From NCBI GenBank assembly GCA_021234535.1, contig CM037845.1, positions 3,810,501 through 3,874,500 of the forward strand: a stretch of DNA of 64,000 nucleotides, in the 5' to 3' direction. Both the position numbers and the translations under genes were made by a program. Of this stretch, positions 1 through 13,500 are shown one piece after another (the first letter of the stretch is position 1; the number at the start of each line of letters is the position of its first letter). The notes beneath the pieces are model-generated. The model had not been told where the DNA came from and searched no databases. It saw only the letters and a list, made by a program, of their open reading frames with translations. This DNA is from Stichopus chloronotus (taxonomy: Eukaryota; Echinodermata; Holothuroidea; Aspidochirotida; Stichopodidae).

Positions 1-2516
1 GAGTGCGAGAAACTGGCAGGATTTTAACTCGACAAATGTTTATTTCAGGAACCAGTCTGGCACGCTAGACACCCCATGACGCTCCCACCAAGCTGGGATT
101 GATATTCCCAGTCTAAGTGAATGCGTTGTGTGCATTTGTTGTTCCCAATATACCACATTTGTAATTTCAAGTAGTTATTACACTTTTCACTACGACTGCG
201 ACCCCCCCCCCCCCGGGAGTTGCCAGCTACACCCATAGTGCCTCTTTCCTGCATGATAGTCCTAACACTATAAGGTCCATCTTAGTCTTTAATTAATGGT
301 TTGCCACGGAGAAAACAATTCTGTTGTCAGATATTTTTTTACTCATCGGAGGAAGAGTAAACAACACAGAGAAAAAAAAAATCAACAGAAGATGGCGGGG
401 ACATTTACTATATAACTGGCTTGGGAATGGTCAAATTTGTTAGATAAGTAAGAGCTTTGAGGCTACTTAAACTAAAAGCCAGTAAATATATAAATTTTCA
501 ATGTGAGATAATTTTCAGAGTCAACATCAAAACTACTAACGATATACTTCAGCGATATTGATACGAAATCCACGCCAGTTGTCAAGTAAAAGAGTTAAGG
601 TCCGGTAAGACGCTGGTGACGTGGAATGGTCACAGGTTGCTCCTCAGTGCCAGAGCCTCAATTGGTGCTGATCATTGTAATAAATGTAAGAAAATATGAT
701 TTTAAAAAGTATGATTTTAAAAAGAAAGCATACGGCACGTTAGGTTAAACTGAGTTCAATTAAAGTCAATCGGCTTGGACTTAAACCATCAGGGTGTCGC
801 AATGGAACTTAGCTTTACAGAGTCATAACATGGAGCTGGTAGCTCCATGGTCATATTGTACGGCAGATCCACATGAATCTGTAGCAGCACTATTTTTGTT
901 AGAGCAAAATTCTGATGGCATCATCAGCACCAAAAAATAAAGGGTGTGATTTTCCTGAGTCAGGTATGCGTGTGTACGTGGACGACGGCTTAGGTGGGGG
1001 GGGGGGGGGGCTAACATTGCGTTACTTATTCTCTAACGAGTTGATTCACTTATTGACTTCAATGCAGAGCGATTATTGAGAAAAATAGAAGCAGGCCCTG
1101 TGTGAAATTGGCCTTTGAGGCGATATTAGGCAGGGCGTGTTTTTACATAGTTACTGGCTTGACTCCGATCCAGCGATAGAGTCCCAGTCATGTAGTCCTA
1201 GTTTCTGACGCCGTGCATAGTCACTATATTGTCTAGTTGAATATTCATTACTTCATTTGTAATGTTTCTACCACTAATTGCAGCATACTAGACTATTCCC
1301 ATTCTTTTACGAAAGTGAATGGAAACAAAAACTGAAACAAATAAAGCACTATCCACTTAAGCCATCACAGTCCTGAAAAAAAGAATGACAATGGAACTTT
1401 ATGGAAAATGCTTGTGTCAATAAAAGTTCTCACGAAATGCGATCCTAAAGCGCCAACTGTTTCCTAAGCACGTAATAATTGACAATGGCGTGACTGCCTC
1501 ACTGATCCTGAAGCACATTACTGAGCGTTTATTCCATTAAAATCACATTTCCAATGGCTCTGTATTCGCCACAAATCGCCAGCACTCCCACATACCGCAA
1601 ATGAAAATAGGCAAAGGGAAACGCGTTGTCGCCTAACAACATGTAAGTTTTATGAAAGTAACAGCCACTCGTAATCGATAATGGTCTGTGAATGGAAGAA
1701 AGTTTATACAAGGACGAAGCACACTTTCACACTACACATTGGTGACAGAGGGTAACATTATCGTAACAAACCCCGCAAAAGAAAGTTATCTTCCATAACT
1801 GTAGTACAAGCTTTTAAGGGAGTTGCTATCAGAAAAGGGCCATAATCGAAATATCCTTGTCCAATACGGTGGTTTGTTATTGATTCAATGCCTAGGGCTG
1901 AAGACCTGAGAACAATAGACTCCTGCTTTGTTTGAAAGAGAACATATGTGCAGATTTGAGGTCTTTGTTTACTGATTGGGACAAAGAGAGACTCGTGACT
2001 TAGTTTGTATCAATAACACACTTTATATGGGTTGCATCGGACCACGCGTCGTCACAGGCACACAAAGAAGTCACACAGCACGCAGTAATTGGCTCTGAAC
2101 GTGACACTTCGCCATAAATTTCGAGTGCTATGTCAAAACCGAGGGCAGGTATTTTGACTAAACTTCAAGTCAGATTAGTGAATCACAATTATGCCGATCA
2201 CATATCTTCATGAAAACTAAGTGTGCGTGACGAATGTTTTGCTTGTTTGGGTGGGATGTAATAAAAGACAGAACAAAGAACATTACAAGAGTGAGGGAGA
2301 AGTGGAGAAGGTTGTATTTACGTATGCAAGTTGGATCTTATGCTTACTTCAATTTTTCCTCTTCAGTAACTTTTAATTGAGCAGGTAAGGGGAGGGATGA
2401 ATAATAGATAAAAAAACAACAAAATTTAGTCCACGCACTGCCTCCAAGGCATACAAGTGATCATGAACATGTAAGTTGAGCAATAAATTGTTACAGGAAG
2501 CAATAATCATAATGAA

Positions 2517-2633
<117 letters not shown>

Positions 2634-5328
2634 ACCAAGTTGTAGCAACCGTCTTGTTATTCAGCAAAATGGCAGGCTCCCAACTTAAGTATTTGTTGAA
2701 ATCCTAATGTGCCCTAGCTCTTTTGTAGATTATCGCTCATCAATGACCATTAACATCATTCACTGTTCCTCAGAATTTCTTCACTACCCCGTGACCAGGA
2801 ATATAAGATGATGCCAAGTGGGGGGGGGGGGAAGGGGAGAGGAGAGTGAATCATGAAACAAAACAAATACAGATTAGTGTTCAGTCCTCAATGGATCTCT
2901 CTGTATATTACATATTATTTTTTTTTTTCATAATTTTATCAACTCTGAACATTACAACATAACAGTAACACCCCATTTCATAATCAACTAAGGGCGTTCG
3001 ATGTAGAAATTGAATCATTCAGAAGGAAAACTTCATGTAAAATGAAAGTAAAATTTTGTATTATAATGTACTCTACACAAGGAGTTTGTGAGGTAACCTT
3101 TGAGTACTTGACATGTGTCACATGGCACTGATGTTATCATCACAACCACATGATCAGCCCTGATGAATATTTATGTTGCCGAGAGAGATTCTCCACTTAA
3201 TTAATTTGAATTTAAATATGATAACCACAAAATATGCCACAAAACTATTTCTTCTGTAAACCATCCCTCATACCATCAATAAATAATGGCAACATTTGAA
3301 AAAAAAAAAAAAATGAAAATAAAGTAGTAGATTCCCAGTAATTTGATATTAAATAATCATTTTGTCTTTTGTTTTAATTTATGGGATATTTCACAGCATT
3401 CCAGGGAATCGCTTATCCGGCATCACATCGTATTTTGGTACAGAACATGGACAAACTGCCGATGCAAAGATGCGTAGAAGATGTCTGTTTACTAGTAATT
3501 GTGGTACTTCAAAGGAATTTATTTCGAGAAAAGCAAAGAGTTTCAAACCTCCTATGCAAAATGTAAAAGCTAAATTATTCACTGCATTGGCCTAATTTTA
3601 TTGGAAATGATTGGTCTAGCTCTACAATATGTTAATTAAATTACAAACAAAAAGGACACAAAAGTAAATGTCTGAGTGCTAGGGAAGACAGCAGTACATG
3701 AAAGGCATTACACAATGATAACAATGGTTAACAACATAGACATTAACAGTAGCTATGAAATTTGACACAAGAATTGTTGCGCAAGTTTCCAGAAACTGAG
3801 GTCACTCTTTCCAAAATTGTAACATATCAATGTTCATACAATATGAATGTCATCAGAGTAAGGTACACAATTACTGTTACCAGTGCAACATAGTATACAC
3901 ATTTTGTTAGCGTTACAACAAAATATATCTTTATCTGTGAAACAAAGTATGTTAATGTTATCATTGTAGCATACAAAGGGATATCTTCAGTATCTTCAAT
4001 ACAATTACCAAGTTCATATCACACCTATTTAAATTACCTCCTTAACATGGAACATTAATGTAATCTGAAAATGAATTTCAGTCTGATAGATCTGATGAAC
4101 TCACAATCTGTGTCAGACAAAGGCAATAATGTAAATATCTCAGCCTGGTGGAATTTTAGTTCACAAAAAACCCTGATTGTCAACTTAAATATCATCAGTG
4201 TAACATGAAATAAAAGTAATTTTATTTATTGTAATTCACACCAAGAATTGCACCTACATTGCCACTGACAGGGTGAACATTGTTTTCAAATGAACCATTT
4301 ATCAATATATTCCTACAACTGTGAAAGTCATAAAATTTTGATCTTGAAAATAAATATTTCAGGGTTGTTTGGTGATATTTCACTCTTATTAGCCTTTGCA
4401 GACGTTCATCGATAAGTTATTACCAATAAATTCTTCCCTCATAAGGTCTGACTGACAGTTAACGTTTACATCTGAAGTTACAGATTCTGTGAATCAATCA
4501 AATAATATTGCTTAAAATCAATAAATTGTAACACCCACCCTCTGTAGGGCATACGCTTTTAATAAATTCAGAAGAAAATATAAAAACAAAGAAACCAATA
4601 AAATGCAAACGATATAGTTCGTTATGTGCTGGCTCTACAGGACTGAATTTGTGACCACTTGATAACTGTGCAATTGCATAACTTTTCAACAAATTTTCAA
4701 AATTTAAAGATATGCTGCAATGGTCTCAGCATGTTGGAGTTACATAAGTATTTGAACTATCTGAGCATTCTGCCAAGGTTTGCTGTCAGACACTACAAAT
4801 TATTCTGCCCTCTTTCTTGCTTGCCTTTCTCTTGTGTGGACGTCTCCCGAGAGTCCTACATCTCTGAGTAAGTGAGAGGAAAACAGGAAGGGTTGATGGA
4901 CGGTTGACGTTTATTCTCCCAAATTGGACTATTTCTGAAATGCAAACTTTTCAAGGAGTAACATAACATAATAACAAAGTTAAGATGGACATTTTTGGGG
5001 GGGGCAAAATTTACCCTTAAAAAGAGATGGCATTGCATTCTATGGTTTTTAGATAGCTATCAAGGGAGGATCAAAGAGAAATAGCTCTGTGGTATATCAA
5101 CAACACAGTTATGTGTATGGAAACGTATGGAAATATATGAAAAGTTTCATAGTCACAAGAGTACTGACAATAGTATATATGTAATATCATGACAAAGGAA
5201 AATATAAGAACCACAATTATGATTAAACTTATTTAATAATCTTAATAAGGAGGAGACACCTGGAAGGATCTTTATCTTCTAAAATAGTAAAATCTTGAGT
5301 ATCCAGATGGTAAAAAAGCTATACACTA

Positions 5329-5450
5329 CATGTAAGCCAACCTCAAACTGACTTGAATAGATACCTGCTAGTACTTTTCAGTGGAAGCGATTCAGTCTAT
5401 TCATTTCCCCTCTGATGTCTATTCACCTGAGTTTGAGGTAGGCTTACATG
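5329..5450. repeat. Fold-back repeat / short MITE-like hairpin
   Basis: The stretch begins CATGTAAGCC and ends GGCTTACATG. The two arms are about 37 nt each and near-perfect inverted copies: the left arm continues with AACCTCAAACT and the right arm reads back as TACCTCAAACT, and both go on to AATAGA. They flank a loop of about 50 nt. A short fold-back MITE is the likeliest explanation. A transcribed hairpin such as a microRNA precursor is possible but unsupported. Confidence 0.7.
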
Positions 5451-5804
5451 AAGCATCTCCAAAAAAATGTACCTGGATGCATATAGCTTTAAAAAAAATT
5501 ACAATGTACCCTGAACTAAGTACCAAGACTTCAAGGGTGTATACACATCATGCACTCTAGGCAACAGCTTTGTATGTATTCACTGAGAGATTATAGTAAA
5601 GGTTGAAACCCCTCGCATGAAACAAAGGCATATTACAGGCTAATGACCTGCATTATTCACACGGACCTAACCCATTACCCTAACCGTAAACCTCACAACT
5701 ATCGCTGACTGTGTAAAATCTTATTTGTGTTCAAAATTTGTTTAATTTGCACTAATTTGTTTGACTGAATAGCCAGAACCTATCATAGACAGATGCAAGG
5801 ACTC

Positions 5805-6245
5805 TCTCTGTTGCATGATGCCTCTAAGGGTGTCCATCGTATTGCAACATAAACAGTACCCATGATACAGTGCCCCGCAAGACGTCCATTGGATACTTAC
5901 ATTTAAGTACCCATAAGATGATGCATTTGAGATGTCCAAAACTAGAGGATAGTTACACATAAGTAATCATGAAATGTCTGACAACACCAGACAGTTACAT
6001 AGATGATGCCTTTTTACTTGTCCACCAGAGAGTTACATCGAAGTGACCCATGAGATGATGCCCCTGTAGATGTGATATGGAAAATAACAGATCTACATGT
6101 CCATGAGATGATGCCCTTAACACATGCCAACATCTAATTGCCCATGAGATGATGCCCATATTGATGTCCACTGGACAAAAAAATAAAATAATTACCCACG
6201 TAATGATTTCCTTCCAAATGTCTACCAGATATTTATCTGCCCACT
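5805..6245. repeat. Degenerate tandem repeat, about 40-100 bp units
   Basis: The phrase ATGATGCC, followed about 15 nt later by a GATGTCCA-like phrase, recurs about seven times (near 5815, 5917, 6003, 6055, 6108, 6148 and a weaker copy near 6200). Spacing is irregular, so this is an old, diverged minisatellite. It accounts for the long minus-strand open frame at about 5995-6396, whose translation is not protein-like. Confidence 0.6.
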
Positions 6246-7310
6246 GAGATGGCTTTCCAGTGAAAAGTCCACAAAAATGCAAACATTTGAAGTGACCAGA
6301 TGTTCCACCGATGAGTTGGTCACCATTTTGTGTTTCCACCCAAAGCCAAAGGGACATGAGTCTTATGTACCCATCCACTTTAGATTGTTTATTCAAATGC
6401 CTAACAGCATGATACTACTAGACAGCAGTTTTAATGTGACCTCTGATGTAGTTTGTGTATGTAAATGTACAATAACCAGTGTACTCCATTTACCTGCTAC
6501 ATTGGCTTATCTTAATGAATGCTTCCCACTAAGATGGTGATAAAGGTGTAACCCTAGAGGATCTATGATCTGAATGCAAACCAGATAATACTAAGCTTGG
6601 GGAACCCCAAATAGTTGGTCTCAATTACTCACTACCATATAGTCGCAACTTTGAAGCTACCTGCAGCTTCTACTTGGTATTGGTTTCAGTGACGTTACAA
6701 CTGCTGCCTACACATGTATAACAATATTTTGAGCAGGAATTTTTGTGCAGATAACGTTGGTGTGTAAGAATTGGGCCAAATGCTGATAACATATATTGTT
6801 AGACAATGTTTGATGTAGTTCAAGTGACAGCTGTTAAGTACACAAAAAACGGCTTATGGTATCAAAATTTCCTCAGCAGAGTTAGGTTGTGACTCCAACC
6901 AGGAGTCATAACTCTCAGGTAGAGTTGGGTAAGTCACCCAAATCTAGAGCACAGCATCCTTACATGAGACTGTGAATGAATACCGAATAGATTGTAAGAT
7001 AAATGCAACACCTGAGGAGTTTTATCCCTGTGAATGCTGATGCAGACTATCACACTTTACATTCAATAACATTGTTTCTCCTAACGCAACAAGGTGAGCA
7101 GGACGTCATGCATTGTCATAAATGCACAAACGGCAAAGATTTTATCGCTAAGTGATGCTTACCGGATAGTATATGGCTGCATGGCTAGAGGGAGTGTAGA
7201 AGTTAACCGGGACATTACTTGAAGTCGTGCACATCACTAAATATATTTTGGGCAGCTATTACTATAATATAACACAGCTTGGAAAGATGAACAATAAAAC
7301 TGTCTTATAG

Positions 7311-7316
7311 TTTATT
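7311..7316 (-). terminator. Candidate poly(A) signal of Ashwin
   Basis: AATAAA on the minus strand, about 275 nt downstream of the Ashwin stop codon. It is the first canonical hexamer I noticed in the right orientation; the cleavage site is unknown. Confidence 0.4.
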
Positions 7317-7588
7317 TCAAATTTTCGGTACGTCACTGAGTATTGCAAAATTCGTTGGTTATAAAACAGTCAATCACATGATGAAGTGGCATTTCGCCAG
7401 CTGTATACTGACATGATTCAGTAAATGGGCATGCTCAAGGTGAGTAGAGCAGCGGTGATGAGCTGTAGGGACGCACATCCTCAGCAGAAAGATCTGGTTT
7501 GCCTCAGAAGACAGATCTGCATCTGGTTAGGATCCATCTGGAGGATGGAGCAATCTTCATCTCTGTTTTGGAGGATGATGCGCTACTG

Positions 7589-10500
7589 TCAAGGCCAAGT
7601 GATCTGCTTTCTCTTTTTGGCTGAAGCATCATTTTCCTGAAATAAAAGAGAACAGATTAATATCTATGTTACTATGTTTGTTGATGTTACTATGCTTTTA
7701 TCAAAGAACATAAACAACTAAAATGTGAACATTTGTTAGCAGTTGCTCTTAATACAAAGTGATGACATGAAACCAATTGCATCTGGTTGTCTAACTAACA
7801 ACTAACCTACAAAATGTGGTTGCCCTTCACCAAACTCATCCTGAAAATTGATTGGACAATGGAAAGGACAACAGATCTGCCAAAAGTGGTTGATCTTTTT
7901 CCAATGTAAATTGTCTCACCAAAACTTGATTTGTTGACATACAAACTACTTGGGTTGTCTGAAGAATACTCTTCTGACAAAATTTTTGCTGCTAGGAATT
8001 TTAGTCATCTCAGAAGCCAGGACTCCCCCTTTATGTTGTCACTGATATTATGGGGTGACTGGTATGTCACTGGTGGCCAAACTTTTTTTCTCCTTCGTAT
8101 TCATAACTTCATAATCGACTGCACGGTTTGCAAGTTCGCTCCCTATGTCATCTCCTCCACTTCATACCATGTGTACTTTAAATAAAGTAAAATAAAAAAA
8201 TGTGGTTGCCAGGAAATGTGTAATGGGTAAGACAATAGAATTAAATGAAGTAGCAGTGTGCATGCAGACACAACATATGGTGCGGTGGATGCCAAAATAA
8301 TGTAGAAAATTGATAATATCTATGTATGTAGGGAGTGTAAGATTTGACAACAAAATACTAGTAAGCAAAAGCTTTGTCTATGTATAATATCTTTATTACT
8401 TTTCCACTTTGGTTTGTTTATTTTGCTCTTTCATGTTTATGTCTATTAAAAGGCTGTTTAAGGGACTCATGATACTTCTCTGTGTGTCACAGTTTGGCCA
8501 CCCTGTGGTACTTTATCTGTTAATCATAAAAATCTGTTCAAATGTGTTTTTCAAGAGGAAAAACACAATCAGAGGAAACTGCATGTTGTAGAGGCTGTTG
8601 TAAATGCTCCACTCTTGGTCTAGGATCTTAAAACTTTGAGCACAGAATAATTTGAATTTAGTAACCAATGGGTTCATCAAATTTGGTCATCGGCTTCCTA
8701 ACATCTAATGCTAACTAACAAGGACTGACACAGGCTTTTTGAAACAATTGAAGCCCATCTTTCTCAAATAAAGTACAAGCTCACCTTCAATCCTGTATCT
8801 AAGTGTCTCTTCACTGGCGACCTTTCAGTTGGTCTCTCCCCTTTGCCCTGTTCTTGACTGGGGGCTCCAAGAGCCTTTCGAATGGCATCCTTCCCGGAGT
8901 TAGCGACCAATAATCTTTGAGATCCCTTTAATTTAGAGCCATCACTGCTGGCAAAGGAACTTTGGTTGGTTTTAATTGTCTTATGTTTGACTGTTGGAGC
9001 AGGAGGGGAAACTTCTGTCGAATTATTCGAAGATGTCACAAGATGATTAGTTTCCGGTCTCGGCTGCTGCTTTTCCCCATCTGATGATGAGTCAGAATAT
9101 GTTATTTTTGTCCTGGCAGGTTTGACACTTTGCACAGATTCCTGAGTATTACTTTGTTTTGCTGATTTCCTTGCATCACCATTTGCTCCTTGAGATGAAG
9201 AAGATGGTAATCTGATGTTTATGACACCTGTTCTGATTTCATTCACCTTTTTATCAAGATGCTTGCTGCTACTTGATGAAGAGGAATTCAATTTGATGGT
9301 TTTCTTTCTATTTATGACTATAGGAGGTGGTTTGAGCCTGCTGCCAGGGGTAAGATTAATGTCAGATGAAATGAGCAGACCTCTTTTTGGCTGTGGAGTT
9401 CTGAAAGAGAACAAAAGTAATAGCACTTAAGTAGTAAGAAGTAGTAACCAGTACACTGCCAAACCTAAAACATTTCTTTTAGTCAATATTTTTTAAGTAA
9501 ATACTTTATACCTTTTTACTTTTGACTTTGTTCTGTAGTGAGATTACCCTGAGAATTATCATACCAACCAACTTTAAACTGTCACAATAGTAATTTGCAA
9601 TAGAGCGACACATATCTTGTTTCACATGCAATGTAGAACAGACATATATTCATTGACTACATCTTAACTTCAGAACCTCAACAGCAATTGCAAATGTAAT
9701 GCCAAGGGTCCTACGACTACAAATAACTTGCGGATAACCATACATGAGCATACAGACATTGAGAATGATTTAGTGTAGGGGCACTTTACCTACCAAGGCA
9801 GTAAAGGGCCATACATGATACCTGTCGTATATTCTGTTTGAACTGTTTTACAATGTAGGACGAACATATTAAAGGTACTACATCCCACAGTCAGCTGATC
9901 AACGAGTACATCAACATGTACTACTGTATGTGGACTGCCAGAATGGAACAATGCAAATCATCAGGCCAATCATCACTACCAACACACCCCACAACAAAAT
10001 TGGACAGTCCAACTCCTTTAATTTACTTTGATATCATGTAAATTCTGCGACAATGAAAATGGATATTGCAGGCCACCATACTGCCCTAAAACTTCATGTT
10101 CAATGGTTGCAGAGATCATATAATGTAGGTACAATATTCTTTTGTTATTCGTGATCTATTTTTACCATCAACATATATTTTTTTACCATCAACATATATT
10201 TATTCATTTCAATTTGCCCCGTGCTGATGAAATATAATTAAATTAAATACTGAACTGATAAAATTATATACCTGGATCCAAAGCTAAACATCTGCCCTGA
10301 GCATTACTATATGAGGAACATTTGTGTAGGAAAGTATTTGAACAGCATTTGAAATATAAAAATGTTAAAAAGGCTACTGTAGAAGCACATGTGAAATTCA
10401 GATATTTATCTGACTGCAATTAAAATATACATAGACATAACTATACAGTGCAAAACAACTTAAATGTTCATAGGAAAATATGAGGTAATGGGATGGCCTA

Positions 10501-13500
10501 CAAACAATCAAACAAATTGAGTTTTTTAATCCAAGTACAGAGTTAGAAAAAAAATGCTAGCAACTACTTTGTTTCAGCAGCACAATACAGATGTGTCAAC
10601 TGTCCAGTAATTCTAGAATTTGCATTAAGCAGTGTTGGCGATTTTTTAAAATCTTTTCAACAAAAAAAAATGATTTAAATCAGCAATTTCAATCAAACAA
10701 CATGGCTTAAATCAAACAAATCAATTCAAGTCATGTTTTTTTTTTTCAATTACAAATCATGATTTTAATCGGTTTTAGATTTAAAACAAACAACCATGGC
10801 ATTACGTGTATGTAGGCACAGATTTGGAGGGGGAACCTACTTTTGGAGAGAAAAACCTTACTTTCCATTCTACTTGTCTACTGGACAACCAACTCTAGAG
10901 AAAGTTCAGCACCTACAGGCAAAATTTAAAGTGGAAAGAAATGCTGTTGATGCAAAAATCAGGTCAGACATAGAGACAATAAAACCAAGTGCAAAGCAAG
11001 CATAAATTATGAGATGGACTCACTTCTTGGGGTTTTGGTATTCAATTGTCTTGTCTTCCCTCTTTGGTTTTTTGGCATCCATTTTCTTGATTAAGGCTCT
11101 TGTTCTTTTTCCTCTTCTGTTATTCCTTGGTGTCCTCTGTGGAAGCGGCATCACTGTCCGTTGGAAAAGTTCAACCAAATATGACTTATCTGGGTCATCT
11201 TTGTTGTCGACTTTTATTTGTCTCTGAAGACAAAAACATTAAAAAAACATGAATTCTTTTCAAGCTGGTACAAATAACCTGATCTCTGGCACAATCTGAG
11301 GAATCAGGTCTTTGAGGCATTGTTCTAATATCAACCTACCCCCCTTTTTTTTTTTTGCTATAAAGTACCAGGTACTCTTCTGACTAGCCAAGTACTTTGC
11401 TTTGTAGTGGTTCATTCTTCTCATTTACATATTCCTTGCACACCACATTGTAATACATATCTACCTACATATGCACAAGTGCAGCTTTTCATTCTACCTT
11501 TCATAAAGCTCATGGCATATGTATATACGGAGAGCTCTAAATCGAGCCACTGAAGAGCAGACTGACTAGTACATGTTGCTTCCAAGTTTCAAGTGCATTA
11601 GGCAGGTTTTCAGGCTTACTGCTCATGTTTGTTTGTGTATTGTAGTCTTAGCGAGTTTCACGCTGGGTTATGATCAAGCTCCTTTGGACGTTTTCACGAT
11701 CCACTAGAGTTTGCGCATTTCTGACAGTTGTCTGTTGGCAAAGTCATCTCACAAACAGCCCAACGCTGGCTACATTCTCAGTCCCACAGGCTATGTTCAC
11801 AGCCCCAACACAGGCCCAGGAAGAAACACAGTACTGAAGTATCCTACTGTTCTTATCTTTAAGCACAATTCCAAATATGTAATTTAGGAATGGGTATCGT
11901 CAAACAGGTTGGCAATTCCTGACTTTTGGCTTAAAGTGATCTTGAACTTTAAAAAGTCATTTTTGGTTTCGATGATAATTATAACCTTTGTAACCATGCA
12001 TACGTGTGGGTGCATGTATGTGTGTATGTGTGTGTTTGTGACACCCTACCTTGTAAACACCATATCTCAAGTAGGGAGACTTGGACAGAGGTCATATTTG
12101 GTTTGTAGGTGTGCCACACTGAGTAGAAGCTCCCTACTGTTTTTGATGGAGGTCAAAGATCAATTGGGGTCAATAGGGGTTTAATTTGGAAAACATTTTT
12201 AACAGGATACCTCAAGAAGGGAAGTTTGGACAATTGTCATATTTTGTATGTAGGCGTACCACATTGAGTAGAAGGCCCCTATTGATTTTGGTTGAAGTCA
12301 AAGTCATTTGGGGTGATCATGCAGGGGTCAAATTGTGAAAAAGCTTGTAAACATAATATCCCCAGAAAAGGAGCTTGCACAAGGGTCATATTTTGTTTGT
12401 GTGTATCCTAATTACAAAATATAACCCCCCAAAATCAAGATTTTGTATATTTTCTGAGCGTGGTACATATAGGACGGTCGACATGTTGTCATGGACGTCC
12501 AACAAGGAGATAATACACACCACAGAAGTATTGTCATATACTCACCAGCACTCTGTCCTGTTGCTGAGTAATGTGTTAGTTGACACCTCTGTTGTGCTGC
12601 CATTTGCATGCATGCTGTGCAGGAGCTACAGTAGCATGATAGCGCTTGTACCATATCCTGTGTATGTTTAGTTTGGTAAACATATAGCATTGTGACTAGT
12701 GTGTGAACGTTTGTCAGGAAAATTCATTGACTCAGAGAAGCTGAGACTGCAGTCTTTACCAGTGGAATTATTTGGACTTATAAACCCTGTTTTACTTTGT
12801 GAAATGAGTGCAGTTTTCAAAATCATTAATTCTGTGCAGTATATCAGCAGCCTAAGGTGTTTTCCTTCAATGAAGACCTTGAACTATAGCCCACTTCATG
12901 AGGAAAATGAATGTGATGCCTATCATTATAGCTCCCACTATACTAATGGCTTTGGTAAAGTTTCAAGCCTAGCATAGGTATAGCCATTACCTTCGAGTCA
13001 CCATCTGGATTTCTTGCTATCATGAAAAACTGTTTTTGCTACGTGAAAATTGTAGCTACGATTGTCATTGAAAGCTATCCAACAGCATTTGATGTGAGTT
13101 TAATCGTGCCAACTGGTAGATATTTGGGAGCGAAACGACTTTCACTTTCGTTAGAACTTGCAAGGGGGCAAAATGAATGGTGACCGGTTCTTTCTATAGT
13201 GTTAGTACCATGCATAGGGTGTACTGATAATGTGATATTTTGCTTTGCTGTATACGTATATCTTTAAAGCCTACACAGCCACAGAACGTTGCAATTTTTA
13301 TGTAAACTTGACTGTATTACACCTTTGTGTGGAGCTAACAAGCACAGAAGTCTCATCAAAAGTGGGAGAAAAGAACATGTGAACAACTCCTGAAATATAT
13401 AACTGATAGTCTAGTTAACATGATGTTTGGCCTAACCACCTTGGTGATCATGTTTCACCATCACAGTAAACAGTTGACCATTCGCTCATCCAAAAAATGG

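Noticed and set aside
5995..6396. 133-codon minus-strand frame
   Set aside because: Falls on the degenerate tandem repeat; no protein-like pattern and no exon partners.
7425..7640. Plus-strand frame over the Ashwin last exon
   Set aside because: Opposite strand of the real coding end and 3' UTR.
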